Assembly (NCBI GenBank): GCA_020846935.1
Contig: JADLCY010000008.1
Location: forward strand, 124,001 to 188,000
Source: Gemmatimonadaceae bacterium
GTDB taxonomy: Bacteria > Gemmatimonadota > Gemmatimonadetes > Gemmatimonadales > Gemmatimonadaceae
Direction: 5' to 3'
Length of the DNA: 64,000 bases
In this document: positions 8,113 to 17,531 of the stretch, piece after piece
Position numbering within the stretch: position 1 is the first letter of the stretch
How the letters are laid out: every line of letters starts with the position of its first letter
Translations under genes and position numbers: made by a program
Notes under the pieces: model-generated
Databases searched by the model: none
What the model was told of the DNA's origin: nothing
The model's input: only the letters and a program-made list of their open reading frames with translations

Positions 8113-10041
8113 ATGATCGAATCCCGGCATGGCGTGACGCTCGCCTGCTGTCTGTTGCTGTTCGCCACCGTCGCGCGCGCGCAGGAGCGGCTGCTGTACT
8201 GGCCAGCCATCGACGTGACGGCGCACCTCGACAGCGCGGGCCGACTCCACGTCACCGAGCGACAGGACATGAGCTTTACCGGTGACTGGAACGGCGGACA
8301 ACGAGCGTTCACGGTCGCCTTTGGGCAGGACTTCTCGCTGCATCGGATCGCCCGCGTGGACGCCGCGGGTCAGCGTCGCGACCTCGTGGAGGGCGACATC
8401 GACCAGGTGGACCATTACGAGTGGGGCTCGGGCAAGACTCTTCGGTGGAGAAGCCGCCTTCCGACCGACCCGCCATTCGGCCAAACGATTCTGAGCTACG
8501 TCCTGGACTTCACGTACGGCGAGATCCTCGTACCCGAGGGCACGGGCTTCCGGCTCGACCATGGATTCGCGTTCGCCGATCGCAGCGGCCCGATCCAGCG
8601 CTACACGCTTCGCATCACGCTCGACCCGGCGTGGCAGGCTCCTCCAGGGTTCACTGGCGAGTTCGGGCCCCTGCCCCTGCCTCCCGGCGAAGACTTCGTG
8701 GTGAATATCCCGCTCCAGTATGTGGGCGTTGGCCGGCCCGGCGGAGTTTCCCTGGGCGCTACACAACAGGAACGACAGACGCTGGCGAGCATGCTCGTCG
8801 CTGGCCTGCTCGTGCTCCTCATCTTGCTCCTGCGCCGCGAGCATTCGCTTGGCCGGTTCGCGCCGCTCGTCCCCGTGTCGAACATCGACGAAGCCTGGCT
8901 GCGTGAACACGTACTCCATCTGCGTCCCGAGGTAGTGGGCGCGGCGTGGGACGACAGCACCGCCGGGCCGGAAGTTGCGGCCGTGCTGGCTCGGCTCGTC
9001 GCCGAGGGAAAGCTCAAGAGCCGAGTGCAATCGAGCGGGAGCGGCTGGTTCCGTCGCGACGTACTGCACCTGGAGCTGATGGTCAGGCGCAGCACACTCG
9101 AAGGGTACGAGCGCGAACTCATCGATGCGCTGTTCTCACCGGGGAGTCGGGCCACGAGCACTGATCAGGTCAAAGCGCGCTACCGGAAGTCGGGCTTCGA
9201 TCCAGCCTCGAAGATCAAGGACGGGATCGAGGCGGTGCTCCGCGGTGAAGGACGGAGCAGTGATGCTTCGCTCAAGCCAACGGCGTGGGTGACGCGAGTG
9301 CTCCTGCTCGCCGGTGTCGCGTTGCTCGCCTACGCGGTCACGCGGCATCCGCGAGATCTCATGGTGGTGCCGATGGCGATCGGACTCGTGGTGGCGACGA
9401 TGATCCTCTCCTCACCGGGCGCCGTGTTGTGGCGGGTGCGCGTCGCGCGGCTCTGGCGTCACATGTTCTGGTTCCTCGTGCCTGTGCTGGCGGGGCTCGT
9501 CGGCGTCCTCGCGGTGCTGCAGCGACAGGACCTGCGCGTCAGCGCGCTCGCGCTGGCTGGACTCGGCGTCATCGCACTCGGCGTGTGGAACAGTGTCTTC
9601 AACCTGGCCAAGGCACGCCAGCCAGTCGACTACATCGCCAAGCGCAAGCGCCTGGGCGCGGCACGCGAGTACTTCCGGACGGAGCTCAAACGACCGGCGC
9701 CGCGGCTGCGCGACGAATGGTTCCCCTGGTTCATCGGGTTTGGCCTCGGCGGCCAGATGGACAAGTGGTTCAAGGCCTTTGGCGGCGAACGGGGCAGCAT
9801 CGCTCGCACGACATCGTTTGGGTCCGGCCGTGACGGCACGTCGTCAACCACGGGGAGTCCGTCGTGGACGGGACTTGGAGGTGGCGGCGGCTTTGCTGGT
9901 GGTGGGTCGAGCGGCGCGTGGGTTGCTGCGGCCGGTGTCATGGCGGCGGGCGTCTCGGCGCCGTCGAGCAGCGGCTCGAGCGGTGGCAGCAGCAGCTCGG
10001 GCGGCAGTTCGTCGGGCGGCGGTGGCGGGGGAGGGTGGTAG
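8113..10041 (+). CDS. DUF2207 predicted membrane protein
   Basis: A 642-residue membrane protein. A signal peptide (1-23, ending ARA) leads into an extracytoplasmic beta-rich DUF2207 domain to about residue 215, then a transmembrane helix (MLVAGLLVLLILLL), a cytoplasmic helical domain containing SNIDEAWLREHVLHLRPEVV, three more hydrophobic helices at about 395-500, and a low-complexity Gly/Ser tail ending in a run of Gly and Trp. That architecture, with the Gly-rich terminus, is typical of DUF2207 proteins of unknown function. It stands alone after the divergent FmdB-like gene. Confidence 0.85.
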   Translation: MIESRHGVTLACCLLLFATVARAQERLLYWPAIDVTAHLDSAGRLHVTERQDMSFTGDWNGGQRAFTVAFGQDFSLHRIARVDAAGQRRDLVEGDIDQVDHYEWGSGKTLRWRSRLPTDPPFGQTILSYVLDFTYGEILVPEGTGFRLDHGFAFADRSGPIQRYTLRITLDPAWQAPPGFTGEFGPLPLPPGEDFVVNIPLQYVGVGRPGGVSLGATQQERQTLASMLVAGLLVLLILLLRREHSLGRFAPLVPVSNIDEAWLREHVLHLRPEVVGAAWDDSTAGPEVAAVLARLVAEGKLKSRVQSSGSGWFRRDVLHLELMVRRSTLEGYERELIDALFSPGSRATSTDQVKARYRKSGFDPASKIKDGIEAVLRGEGRSSDASLKPTAWVTRVLLLAGVALLAYAVTRHPRDLMVVPMAIGLVVATMILSSPGAVLWRVRVARLWRHMFWFLVPVLAGLVGVLAVLQRQDLRVSALALAGLGVIALGVWNSVFNLAKARQPVDYIAKRKRLGAAREYFRTELKRPAPRLRDEWFPWFIGFGLGGQMDKWFKAFGGERGSIARTTSFGSGRDGTSSTTGSPSWTGLGGGGGFAGGGSSGAWVAAAGVMAAGVSAPSSSGSSGGSSSSGGSSSGGGGGGGW

Positions 10042-10138
10042 GGGGGACGGGTGACCTGCGGACGACGGGCGAACGGGCGGGGGACGGATGGGGGTTCGGA
10101 GGGATGCGATGGTGTCCGGCCCGGCGGATCGTCGGGCG

Positions 10139-10627
10139 TCAGCGCTCGGCGAGCAGGGCCGGGAGGTCGAGTGCGGCCGTCACCATCTGCAGCGAGCCGT
10201 CCGCGCCGCGTGGCCACTCGGACTGCGGCCGGTCGCGGTATAGCTCAACACCATTCTCATCGGGGTCGCGCAAGTAGAGCGCTTCACTCACGCCGTGATC
10301 GCTCGCGCCGTCGAGGGTGATGCCGGCGTCGATCAGGCGCTGCAGTGCGTCGGCCAGCGATGCCCGCGTGGGGTATCGGATGGCCACGTGATACAAGCCG
10401 GTGGTCCCGCGCGGTGGCGGCGAGCCACCGCGGCTCTCCCAGGTGTTGAGCCCGATGTGGTGATGATAGCCGCCCGCTGAGATGAAGGCGGCCTGGGTGC
10501 CGTAGCGCTGTTGGACCTCGAACCCGAGGACACCGCAGTAGAAGGCCAGCGACCGTTCGATGTCGCTGACCTTGAGGTGCACGTGCCCAATGTCGACGCC
10601 GGGGTCGATCGGGCGCGGTGTCGTCAT
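10139..10627 (-). CDS. VOC-family (glyoxalase/dioxygenase-like) protein
   Basis: A 162-residue vicinal-oxygen-chelate protein with the two beta-alpha-beta-beta-beta modules. Metal ligands are recognisable: His in GHVHLKVSD, His in GLYHVAIRY and Glu in GVELYRDRP, the pattern of extradiol dioxygenase and glyoxalase-like enzymes. The substrate is unknown; the nearest resemblance is to catechol 2,3-dioxygenase-like proteins. Its ATG overlaps the stop of the upstream M28 peptidase gene by four bases (ATGA), so the two are translationally coupled in one minus-strand operon. Confidence 0.85.
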   Translation of the reverse strand: MTTPRPIDPGVDIGHVHLKVSDIERSLAFYCGVLGFEVQQRYGTQAAFISAGGYHHHIGLNTWESRGGSPPPRGTTGLYHVAIRYPTRASLADALQRLIDAGITLDGASDHGVSEALYLRDPDENGVELYRDRPQSEWPRGADGSLQMVTAALDLPALLAER

Positions 10628-12225
10628 TGCGCGACGCGGGTGGTGGGTGCGGCCTTGCGCGGCAACTTCTCGTCGCGCATTGCCGTGTTATATGCAAACC
10701 ACGCCACGACCGTCGCCATCTGCTTCATGTCGGCTGCCTGGACGTGGTCCACGGTGTCCATGTTCGAGTGGTGAGTGCGTGAGTTGTACTCGAGCCGCTC
10801 CTGGATGAACTGGAAACCGGGAATGCCGACCGCATCGAAGGCCGCGTGGTCGGTGCTTCCCACGCTGCGGGGCCCGAGCGTGTTGACGTCGAGGTCCTTG
10901 AGCGGTTCGATCCACTGACGGAAGATGGGTGACACTCCGTAGTTGGACTGCATCCAGATCCCGCGGATCTTGCCGGTCCCGTTGTCGATGTTGTAGTAGG
11001 CCGAGATCTTGGCGTGGTCGGGCCTGAGCTGCATGGTGGCCGGGTCGGCAAAGTGCTGCTTGACGTATTCGCGCGCGCCCATGAGGCCCATTTCTTCGCC
11101 GCCCCAGAGCGCAATGCGGATCGTGCGACGCGGGCGCACGCCCAGCGTCTTGAGGATGCGCATGGCCTCCATCATCGCCGCGCTGCCGGCCGCGTTGTCC
11201 GTGGCGCCCGTGCCGGCGTGCCAGGAGTCGAAGTGGGCGCCAATCATCACGACCTCGTCCTTGAGTACCGGGTCCGTGCCAGGAATCTCGGCGACGATGT
11301 TGAACGCCTGTGGCGTCATCTCCTCGTGGAACTTCACGCGCACATCGAGCTCCACCTTCACCGGCACGCCCTTCTCGAGGATACGCACCATGCGATTGTA
11401 GTGCTCCACGGCGAGCGTGACCTGGACCGGGACCGCCGGAGCATTGGGCTCCCGGCTGCCGCCGGAACCTACAAACACAGTGCCGCCGTCGACGCGCTGC
11501 GTCTGCCACGACATGTCGGATCCACCGGCTGACATGTCGCTGTCAGACCCGCGATCGAGGACGGCGATCACACCCTCGTCGACCCAGAACTTGTTGAGCT
11601 GTGCCGGCGACACCGCACCGCCACCGGCGCCGCCCGGCCCGCGCCCCGGTCCCGCGGTCGTCGGCACCGGCGTCGACTCGGCCTCGGCCTTCTCCTTTTC
11701 GCCCATGCGCAGCACGATCGGTCCGTCGAGCAACCGGACGTCTCGGGCGCGTTGCGGCAGCACGATCTTGCCGCGCAGCGTGCCCTTCACCTTCTCCATG
11801 TCGGCCTGTGTGTTGATGATCACCTGCACCACGTCGCCGGTGACGACGCCGTTGGTGCCCGGCGTCCAGGCTTTGGGGTAGCCGATCAACGGCTGGATCT
11901 GCGGTTCGATCATGTGGCCGCTGAACCGCTCCAACGACCAGGAGCGCCCCATGGCCCATGGCTCGTACTTCACGTTGGCGAGCCCCCACTTCGTCATGCG
12001 GTCGACGGCGAAGGCTCCGGCGCCCTTGAAGCCGGGGCTACCGGTGAGGCGTGGGCCGTGCACGTCCGCCAGCCAGGACAGCGTCTCCATCACCTGCGAG
12101 CGCTGCAGCCCCTCCTCGCGGATGCGGCCCAGCATGGTGTAGTCGAGTTTCTCGGGCGCCTGACCAGGCAGGGCCGACCCGAGGACGAGGAACGCGAGGA
12201 CAGCGAAGACGGAACGGCGATACAT
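10624..12225 (-). CDS. Exported M28 family aminopeptidase
   Basis: A 533-residue exported peptidase, ATG at 12225 chosen because it gives a clean signal peptide (VFAVLAFLVLGSALPGQA). A PA-like insert precedes the catalytic domain. Zinc ligands of family M28 are visible: MIGAHFDSW, GATDNAAGS, LWGGEEMGLMG, a metal-binding Asp in YYNIDNGTG, and DHAAFDAVGIPG near the C-terminus. It should release N-terminal residues from peptides in the periplasm or outside. Gly/Pro-rich stretch PGRGPGGAGGG lies in a loop. It is the first gene of a coupled pair with the VOC protein. Family confidence is high, specificity unknown. Confidence 0.9.
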   Translation of the reverse strand: MYRRSVFAVLAFLVLGSALPGQAPEKLDYTMLGRIREEGLQRSQVMETLSWLADVHGPRLTGSPGFKGAGAFAVDRMTKWGLANVKYEPWAMGRSWSLERFSGHMIEPQIQPLIGYPKAWTPGTNGVVTGDVVQVIINTQADMEKVKGTLRGKIVLPQRARDVRLLDGPIVLRMGEKEKAEAESTPVPTTAGPGRGPGGAGGGAVSPAQLNKFWVDEGVIAVLDRGSDSDMSAGGSDMSWQTQRVDGGTVFVGSGGSREPNAPAVPVQVTLAVEHYNRMVRILEKGVPVKVELDVRVKFHEEMTPQAFNIVAEIPGTDPVLKDEVVMIGAHFDSWHAGTGATDNAAGSAAMMEAMRILKTLGVRPRRTIRIALWGGEEMGLMGAREYVKQHFADPATMQLRPDHAKISAYYNIDNGTGKIRGIWMQSNYGVSPIFRQWIEPLKDLDVNTLGPRSVGSTDHAAFDAVGIPGFQFIQERLEYNSRTHHSNMDTVDHVQAADMKQMATVVAWFAYNTAMRDEKLPRKAAPTTRVAQ

Positions 12226-12543
12226 GGGAACTCCGCGAGCGGGGACGCACCGAATGTAGGCGCGGGACGAACGGTCGGGAGGCGGTCGAGGCCGGCGCGA
12301 GCTCCGGTACAGGTGCCGCCACGTGGCGCCCTGGGGCGGCGCCGCCTGCCGATCCCAACGGAGGACCCGAGCACGGACTTTGCCCTCCTGGGCGACCCTC
12401 CCCCCGGATGCCGCGGGCGTGTCGGGAATGCCGACCTGCCTACGCATTGCTTGCCGGACCGCCCAGGCGTCGCCACGTTCTTGCGCCTGCGGTGTTCCCC
12501 TCTCCCAACCACGCGGCAACAGGCCGCCCCGGAGGAACCACCA
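12226..12543. other. Divergent intergenic region, 318 bases
   Basis: This stretch separates the minus-strand M28 peptidase from the plus-strand Tat-exported protein and must hold both promoters. It is GC-rich throughout. I see no clear -35/-10 pair, no hairpin with a T run and no convincing small gene. The only clear signal is the CCGGAGGAA ribosome site at its right edge. Confidence 0.5.
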
Positions 12544-13206
12544 GTGTCAAACCTGCCAAACCCGTCCGAACATCATGACCGCCGCGCCTTCCTTGGGCGC
12601 GCCGCCACCGCCGCGTTGGGCATTGGCGCCTCGGCCACTGCGCTGCGCGAGGCCCTTGCCGCCCCCGTCGACGCCCAGGGCGCCGATCGATGGCTGAGCG
12701 GCCTCAAGGGGAAGTACCGCCAGCTCACCGACATCTTCGAGCCGAACGATGGCTTTGGCTTCGCGTACGCACACATCTTCCTCGCGACCCAAGGCCCGCA
12801 GCCCGACGCCAGCGCCGTCGTCGTCCTGCGTCATGGCGGCTTTCCCTTTGCGCTCAGCGACGCCATCTGGGAGCGCTACAAGATCGGCCAGGCCATGAAG
12901 ATCAACGACCCGGCCACCAAGGCGCCGGCGGTGAAGAATCCGTTCTTCCGGCAGAAGCCGGGCGCGCTGCTGGTGGACGACATGGCCATCGATCGTCTGT
13001 TGGGACGCGGCGTGATCTTCGGCGCGTGCAACATCGCGCTGCAGGTGCAGAGCGGCATGCTGGCCAGTCAGGCCGGGGTGACCGCCGAGGTCGCGCTCAA
13101 GGAGTGGACGGCCGGAATCATTCCGGGCATCACCGTCATCCCGAGCGGTGTGTGGGGCGTCAATCGGGCACAGATGGCCGGCTGCACGTACTGCTCCGGC
13201 GGCTAG
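12544..13206 (+). CDS. Tat-exported DsrE-like protein
   Basis: A 220-residue protein starting at GTG 12544 behind CCGGAGGAA. The N-terminus carries a twin-arginine signal (HDRRAFLGRAATAALG), so a folded, possibly cofactor-containing protein is exported. The mature part resembles DsrE/DsrF-like small sulfur-relay proteins (VVVLRHGGFPFALSD, GRGVIFGACNIALQVQ, IIPGITVIPSGVWGVNRAQ). The C-terminus has a CTYC pair that could be redox-active or bind metal. The family assignment is tentative. It is convergent with the fpg-like gene. Confidence 0.6.
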   Translation: MSNLPNPSEHHDRRAFLGRAATAALGIGASATALREALAAPVDAQGADRWLSGLKGKYRQLTDIFEPNDGFGFAYAHIFLATQGPQPDASAVVVLRHGGFPFALSDAIWERYKIGQAMKINDPATKAPAVKNPFFRQKPGALLVDDMAIDRLLGRGVIFGACNIALQVQSGMLASQAGVTAEVALKEWTAGIIPGITVIPSGVWGVNRAQMAGCTYCSGG

Positions 13207-13285
13207 CGGCGAACAGACAATGGACCGCTCTCGTTGCCCTTCGGGGCGACGGGATCGGGCTCCGATTGCCCGCCGTTGCCCCGCC

Positions 13286-14173
13286 CTACTCACCGCTCTC
13301 GTCGATCGACTTCGGCCAGTCGCTCTTGAGCAGGCGCGAGAGCGATCGATCGGCGAGCAGGCGGCCTTCGGTCTGGCAGCGCGCGCAGTAGTTGGTTTCG
13401 TTGTCGGCGTATCGAATGCGTTGCACCGGCGCGTTGCACACCGGGCAGGGCTGGCCGTAGCGACCATGCACGGCCATGCCCTCCCGGAACGCCGTCACGG
13501 TTTCGGGAAACCCGGTGCCGGTCTCGTTACGCAGACGCGTGATCCACTCGGTCAGCACGCGCTGAGTCGCGTCATGGAGTGCATCGATCTGCAGGTCGGT
13601 GAGGCGCGCCGTCGTGAGCAGGGGCGAGAGCCTCGCGCGATGCAGAATCTCGTCGGAGTACGCGTTGCCGATTCCGCTGAAGAGCCGCGGATCGGTGAGC
13701 GCACGCTTGAGCGTGTGGTTCTCCCTGCGCAGCGGCTCGGCGAACTGGTCGCGTGAGCTGCCGAGCACCTCGATGCCTCCGCGATCGATCGCGCGCAGGG
13801 CCTCGCGACCGCGAACGCACGTGAGTGAGGCCCGCCGCTTGGTACCGGCCTCGGTGAACACGAGCCAGCCGCGGTCGAACTCGAAGGTCGCCAGCGCCGC
13901 ACGTCCCGGCGCCTTGCCGCCCGGCGGTCGCCACCGCAATCGCCCCGCAATCATCAGGTGAATCACGAGGTGCAAGTCGTCTTCGAAGACCAGCACGATG
14001 CGCTTGCCGATTCGTTCGACGCCCACCACGTCACGCCCAACGAGCGCACTCACCGGCGGATCCACCGAACGCACGAGAAAGGGGCTCGTGAGCCTGAGCC
14101 CCTGCAGCTCGCGTCCCACGACGTGGCGCTGCAGGCCTTCGACGTAGCAGACGATGTCGGGGAGTTCGGGCAT
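13286..14173 (-). CDS. mutM: DNA-formamidopyrimidine glycosylase family protein (Fpg/Nei)
   Basis: A 295-residue base-excision glycosylase removing oxidised purines from DNA. After Met removal the catalytic Pro1 and Glu2 are present in MPELPDIV, a variant of the usual MPELPEVE. The helix-two-turn-helix core is recognisable as LFSGIGNAYSDEIL, and the C-terminal zinc finger is intact (CPVC and YCARC). The Lys in RIGKRIVL fits the lesion-binding Lys57. Start at ATG 14173 is fixed by the need for an N-terminal Pro. The variant N-terminal motif occurs in a subfamily whose lesion preference is less well defined, so the symbol is provisional. Confidence 0.85.
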   Translation of the reverse strand: MPELPDIVCYVEGLQRHVVGRELQGLRLTSPFLVRSVDPPVSALVGRDVVGVERIGKRIVLVFEDDLHLVIHLMIAGRLRWRPPGGKAPGRAALATFEFDRGWLVFTEAGTKRRASLTCVRGREALRAIDRGGIEVLGSSRDQFAEPLRRENHTLKRALTDPRLFSGIGNAYSDEILHRARLSPLLTTARLTDLQIDALHDATQRVLTEWITRLRNETGTGFPETVTAFREGMAVHGRYGQPCPVCNAPVQRIRYADNETNYCARCQTEGRLLADRSLSRLLKSDWPKSIDESGE

Positions 14174-14348
14174 GCCTGGGACGCGGGAACCTTTGGCCTG
14201 TCGAGACGACACGCGCACGGCGGTCCGCGAGAACGACTCATGGTCGCGTGCGCCGCGCGATGACGATCTCGCAACTTACGCCGCGCCCGAACCGCACGCA
14301 TTGCGCGCATCGAACCGCTAACATGCGTGCGACCTCGTTCCCGTCGCC

Positions 14349-16865
14349 GTGACCGAGCTACCCGTTCGTCAGGTCATCCCCGAGTTGCAGCGCGCGCTGG
14401 CGCTCGGGCGCAATGCGGTCCTGCAGGCCCCGCCGGGGGCGGGCAAGACCACACTCGTCCCGCTCGCGCTGCTCGGCGCTCCATGGCTGGGCACGGGCCG
14501 CATCGTGATGCTCGAGCCGCGGCGGCTCGCCGCCCGTGCGGCGGCGCGCCGCATGGCGAGCCAACTCGGCGAGTCGGTGGGTGAAACCATCGGGTACCGG
14601 GTGCGCCGCGACACGCGGGTCTCGTCACGCACGCGCATCGAAGTGGTGACGGAGGGCGTGCTCACCCGCATGCTCGCCAGCGACCCCGCGCTCGACGGTG
14701 TTGGCGTCGTGATCTTCGACGAGTTCCACGAGCGATCACTGCATGCCGACCTCGGGCTCGCCCTCACGCGCCACGCGCAGCAGCTCGTACGCGATGACCT
14801 GCGCATCGTGGTGATGTCGGCCACGCTCGACGGCGAGCCCGTGGCGCGACTGCTCGGCGACGCCGCGGTGATCACCAGCGAGGGACGACGTCATCCCGTG
14901 CACGTGACGTGGGTCGGCCGCCGTCCAGATCAACGCATCGAGCCCGCGATGGCCGCGGCGATCCAGCGGGCGCTGCGCGAGACCGAAGGTGATGTCCTCG
15001 CGTTCCTCCCCGGGCAGGGCGAAATCGCGCGCACTCTCGAATTGCTGGAATCCGCAGCGGTCCCCGCCGAACTGCATGCTCTCTACGGCAACCTCACGTT
15101 CGATCAACAGGACCGCGCGCTCGCACCATCGCCTAACGGGCGTCGCAAGGTGGTGCTGTCCACGTCGATCGCCGAATCGAGCCTGACGATCGAAGGTGTG
15201 CGTGTGGTGGTGGATGGTGGTTTGTCGCGTGTTCCGCGCTTTTCGCCACGCACGGGCATGACGCGCCTCGAAACGGTGCGCGTCTCGCGCGCATCGGCGG
15301 AGCAGCGGGCCGGGCGCGCCGGACGACTTGCGCCCGGCGCGTGCTATCGCCTGTGGGCGGCCGGAGAACACGCACATCTCCTGGCCCATGCCACGCCGGA
15401 GATTCTCGAGGCCGACCTTGCCCCGCTGGCTCTCGAACTCGCCAATGCAGGCGTCACGCACGTGGCCGATCTGCCGTGGCTCGACCTGCCTCCTGCCGGC
15501 GCGCTGGCGCGGGCACGTGCGCTCCTGCGCGAGCTCGACGCGCTCGATGCCGACCATCGCGTGACGGCGCATGGACGCAGGATGGCGTCTCTTGGCACGC
15601 ACCCGCGGCTGGCCCACATGCTGGTGCGCTCGAATGATCGAGGTGAGGCGGCCCTCGCATGCGACCTTGCCGGACTGCTGGAGGAGCGTGACGTGCTGCG
15701 CCAGGACGCCGGGGCGCATGATGCCGACTTGCGCCCTCGCGTGGAGCTGGTGCGGCACGCCCGTCGGCGCGAGCGCGTGGCGCAGGACGTGGCGGGGATG
15801 CGCGTCAACCACGATGCCCTGGCTCGCGCGGCCGAAGGGGCGCTCGCCTGGCGACGTGAACTTGCCGTGCCGCGTGCGGTGGACTGGACGGACGATGACG
15901 CGCTCGGCCGGATCGTGGCGCTCGCGTATCCCGACCGCGTCGCCCAGCGCCGGCCTGGTGATGCGTCGCGCTTTCTCATGCGGAGCGGCGCGGGCGCGAC
16001 CTTCCGCGATTCGCCCGCTCTCGCCCGCGAGCCCTGGATCGTGGCCGTGGAGACCGATGGTCGATCGCCGGAGAGCGCGGTGTACACGGCCGCTGCCATC
16101 TCGCTCGACGACGTCCTCGCCGACTTCGCCGGACACGTCGCCGCGCGCGACGACGTGCGCTGGGATGAGGGCGAAGGTGTGGTTCGCGCCACGCGCCGGG
16201 AAACACTCGGCGCGATCGTGCTTCGGGAGCGGACTATTGCACGACCCGACGATGCGCTGGTGCTGCAGGCCTGGCGCGACGCGTTAGGGTCGCGAGGCCT
16301 CGGTATTCTTGACTGGAGTGACGCTGCCGTCGCGCTACGTGCCCGCCTCGCCTGCGTTCACGTGCACATGCCCGACTGGCCCGACGTGAGCGACGCTGCG
16401 CTGGTCCAGTCGGCGGAGGCGTGGCTCCTGCCGCACCTCACGACCGTGCGCACCAGACAGCAACGTGCCGAGCTGGATGTGGGTGGCCTGCTGCTGTCGC
16501 GGCTGGATTGGGCACAGCGCGCGCGGCTGGACGTGCTGGCGCCAACGCACTTCACGGCGCCAACCGGGTCACGGCTCCCGATCGACTACGGCGATGCGCA
16601 TGCACCCGTGGTGCGCGTACGCCTGCAGGAGATGTTTGGTGTGCGCGACACGCCTCGCGTGCTCGACGGGCGTGTCCCCGTCACGCTGCACCTCCTGTCG
16701 CCGGCGCATCGTCCGTTGCAGGTGACGCAGGACCTCGCCGGGTTCTGGCGCACGTCGTATTTCGACGTGCGCAAGGACATGCGGGGCCGGTATCCGCGGC
16801 ATCCCTGGCCCGACGATCCCCTGGCCGCCGAACCTACGCGTCGCGTGAAGCCACGCGGGACCTGA
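14349..16865 (+). CDS. hrpB: ATP-dependent RNA helicase HrpB
   Basis: An 838-residue DEAH-type helicase starting at GTG 14349. Motif I is PPGAGKTT (about 28-35), motif II is DEFHERS (124-130), motif III is SAT, and motif VI is EQRAGRAGR. A helicase-associated domain and the HrpB-specific C-terminal domain follow (FGVRDTPRVLDGRVPVTL, VTQDLAGFWRTSYFDVRKDM, RYPRHPWPDDP), giving the full family length. Its cellular role is not settled. The final residues KPRGT follow a typical HrpB end. It is monocistronic and divergent from mutM. Confidence 0.95.
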   Translation: MTELPVRQVIPELQRALALGRNAVLQAPPGAGKTTLVPLALLGAPWLGTGRIVMLEPRRLAARAAARRMASQLGESVGETIGYRVRRDTRVSSRTRIEVVTEGVLTRMLASDPALDGVGVVIFDEFHERSLHADLGLALTRHAQQLVRDDLRIVVMSATLDGEPVARLLGDAAVITSEGRRHPVHVTWVGRRPDQRIEPAMAAAIQRALRETEGDVLAFLPGQGEIARTLELLESAAVPAELHALYGNLTFDQQDRALAPSPNGRRKVVLSTSIAESSLTIEGVRVVVDGGLSRVPRFSPRTGMTRLETVRVSRASAEQRAGRAGRLAPGACYRLWAAGEHAHLLAHATPEILEADLAPLALELANAGVTHVADLPWLDLPPAGALARARALLRELDALDADHRVTAHGRRMASLGTHPRLAHMLVRSNDRGEAALACDLAGLLEERDVLRQDAGAHDADLRPRVELVRHARRRERVAQDVAGMRVNHDALARAAEGALAWRRELAVPRAVDWTDDDALGRIVALAYPDRVAQRRPGDASRFLMRSGAGATFRDSPALAREPWIVAVETDGRSPESAVYTAAAISLDDVLADFAGHVAARDDVRWDEGEGVVRATRRETLGAIVLRERTIARPDDALVLQAWRDALGSRGLGILDWSDAAVALRARLACVHVHMPDWPDVSDAALVQSAEAWLLPHLTTVRTRQQRAELDVGGLLLSRLDWAQRARLDVLAPTHFTAPTGSRLPIDYGDAHAPVVRVRLQEMFGVRDTPRVLDGRVPVTLHLLSPAHRPLQVTQDLAGFWRTSYFDVRKDMRGRYPRHPWPDDPLAAEPTRRVKPRGT

Positions 16866-16940
16866 GGTCGTCGTGTCCTTGTGTTCCGCTCGTCAGCCGC
16901 CTCGGCGCCCGGGGGCGGCCGAGCCAGACTCCGGGCCTCG

Positions 16941-17342
16941 TTAGGCCTGCGGGAGCAGCCGCGTCGCCTGCCAGTGAACGCATTTCCAGGCGCCGTCTTC
17001 GTGCACCAGCACGTGCACGTTGCGGTAGGCGCCGTCGGGTACACCCGGGGCGCTGCGTCGCTCCGTGGTGACGAGGCTCCTTACCACGGCCAGGCCGGCG
17101 TCTTCGTCGCTCCACACGTGGTCGACGGTGAGTGTTCGCACCAGGTCCGGATTCTTTGGTGCAGCGATCGTCTGGAGGATCTGCGGGCGTGACTCTTCGA
17201 ACCCGGCGGAGCGCGTGATGCCGGAGAATCCAGCGGCAAGGTGTCGATCGGCGAGTGCTCGATCCTGCTCGTTCTCGGCGCGAATGAGATCCGCGACCAC
17301 CTGCGCCGGTGTGGCTGTTGGCGGCGTGCGTCGGGTTCGCAT
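16941..17342 (-). CDS. NTF2-like (SnoaL/DUF4440-type) protein
   Basis: A 133-residue protein with a cone-shaped NTF2-like fold signature: an N-terminal helix (PAQVVADLIRAENEQDRALA), central strands with VDHVWSDEDAGLAVVRSL and a closing strand pattern (YRNVHVLVHEDGAWKCVHWQ). Such proteins serve as small-molecule enzymes or binding domains; no catalytic residues are identifiable here. It is the last ordinary chromosomal gene before the broken integrase. Its stop codon lies in a GCCTAAC sequence that looks like an attC core but has no partner box. Confidence 0.6.
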   Translation of the reverse strand: MRTRRTPPTATPAQVVADLIRAENEQDRALADRHLAAGFSGITRSAGFEESRPQILQTIAAPKNPDLVRTLTVDHVWSDEDAGLAVVRSLVTTERRSAPGVPDGAYRNVHVLVHEDGAWKCVHWQATRLLPQA

Positions 17343-17531
17343 GACGAGAAGCTAGCCGCTTCGCGGCGGTGGCGGCGGCGTGCGTGAGGGTGCCGGGGAT
17401 GTCTCAGCTCCGTGGGGTGTGCGGCATGGCCCAGCCGAGTCTTCGGCGAGGGGGTGATTCGAACTGGGCCGATTCGATCCCGCACTGAGGCGAGGGTGGG
17501 GTGAGATTGTGAAGTTGTCCGTTCCCGGGAG

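Noticed and set aside
16935-16947. GCCTAAC at the stop of the NTF2-like gene as an attC box
   Set aside because: It fits the R'' consensus, but no GTTRRRY partner or stem is found within normal attC length, and the gene has chromosome-like codons.
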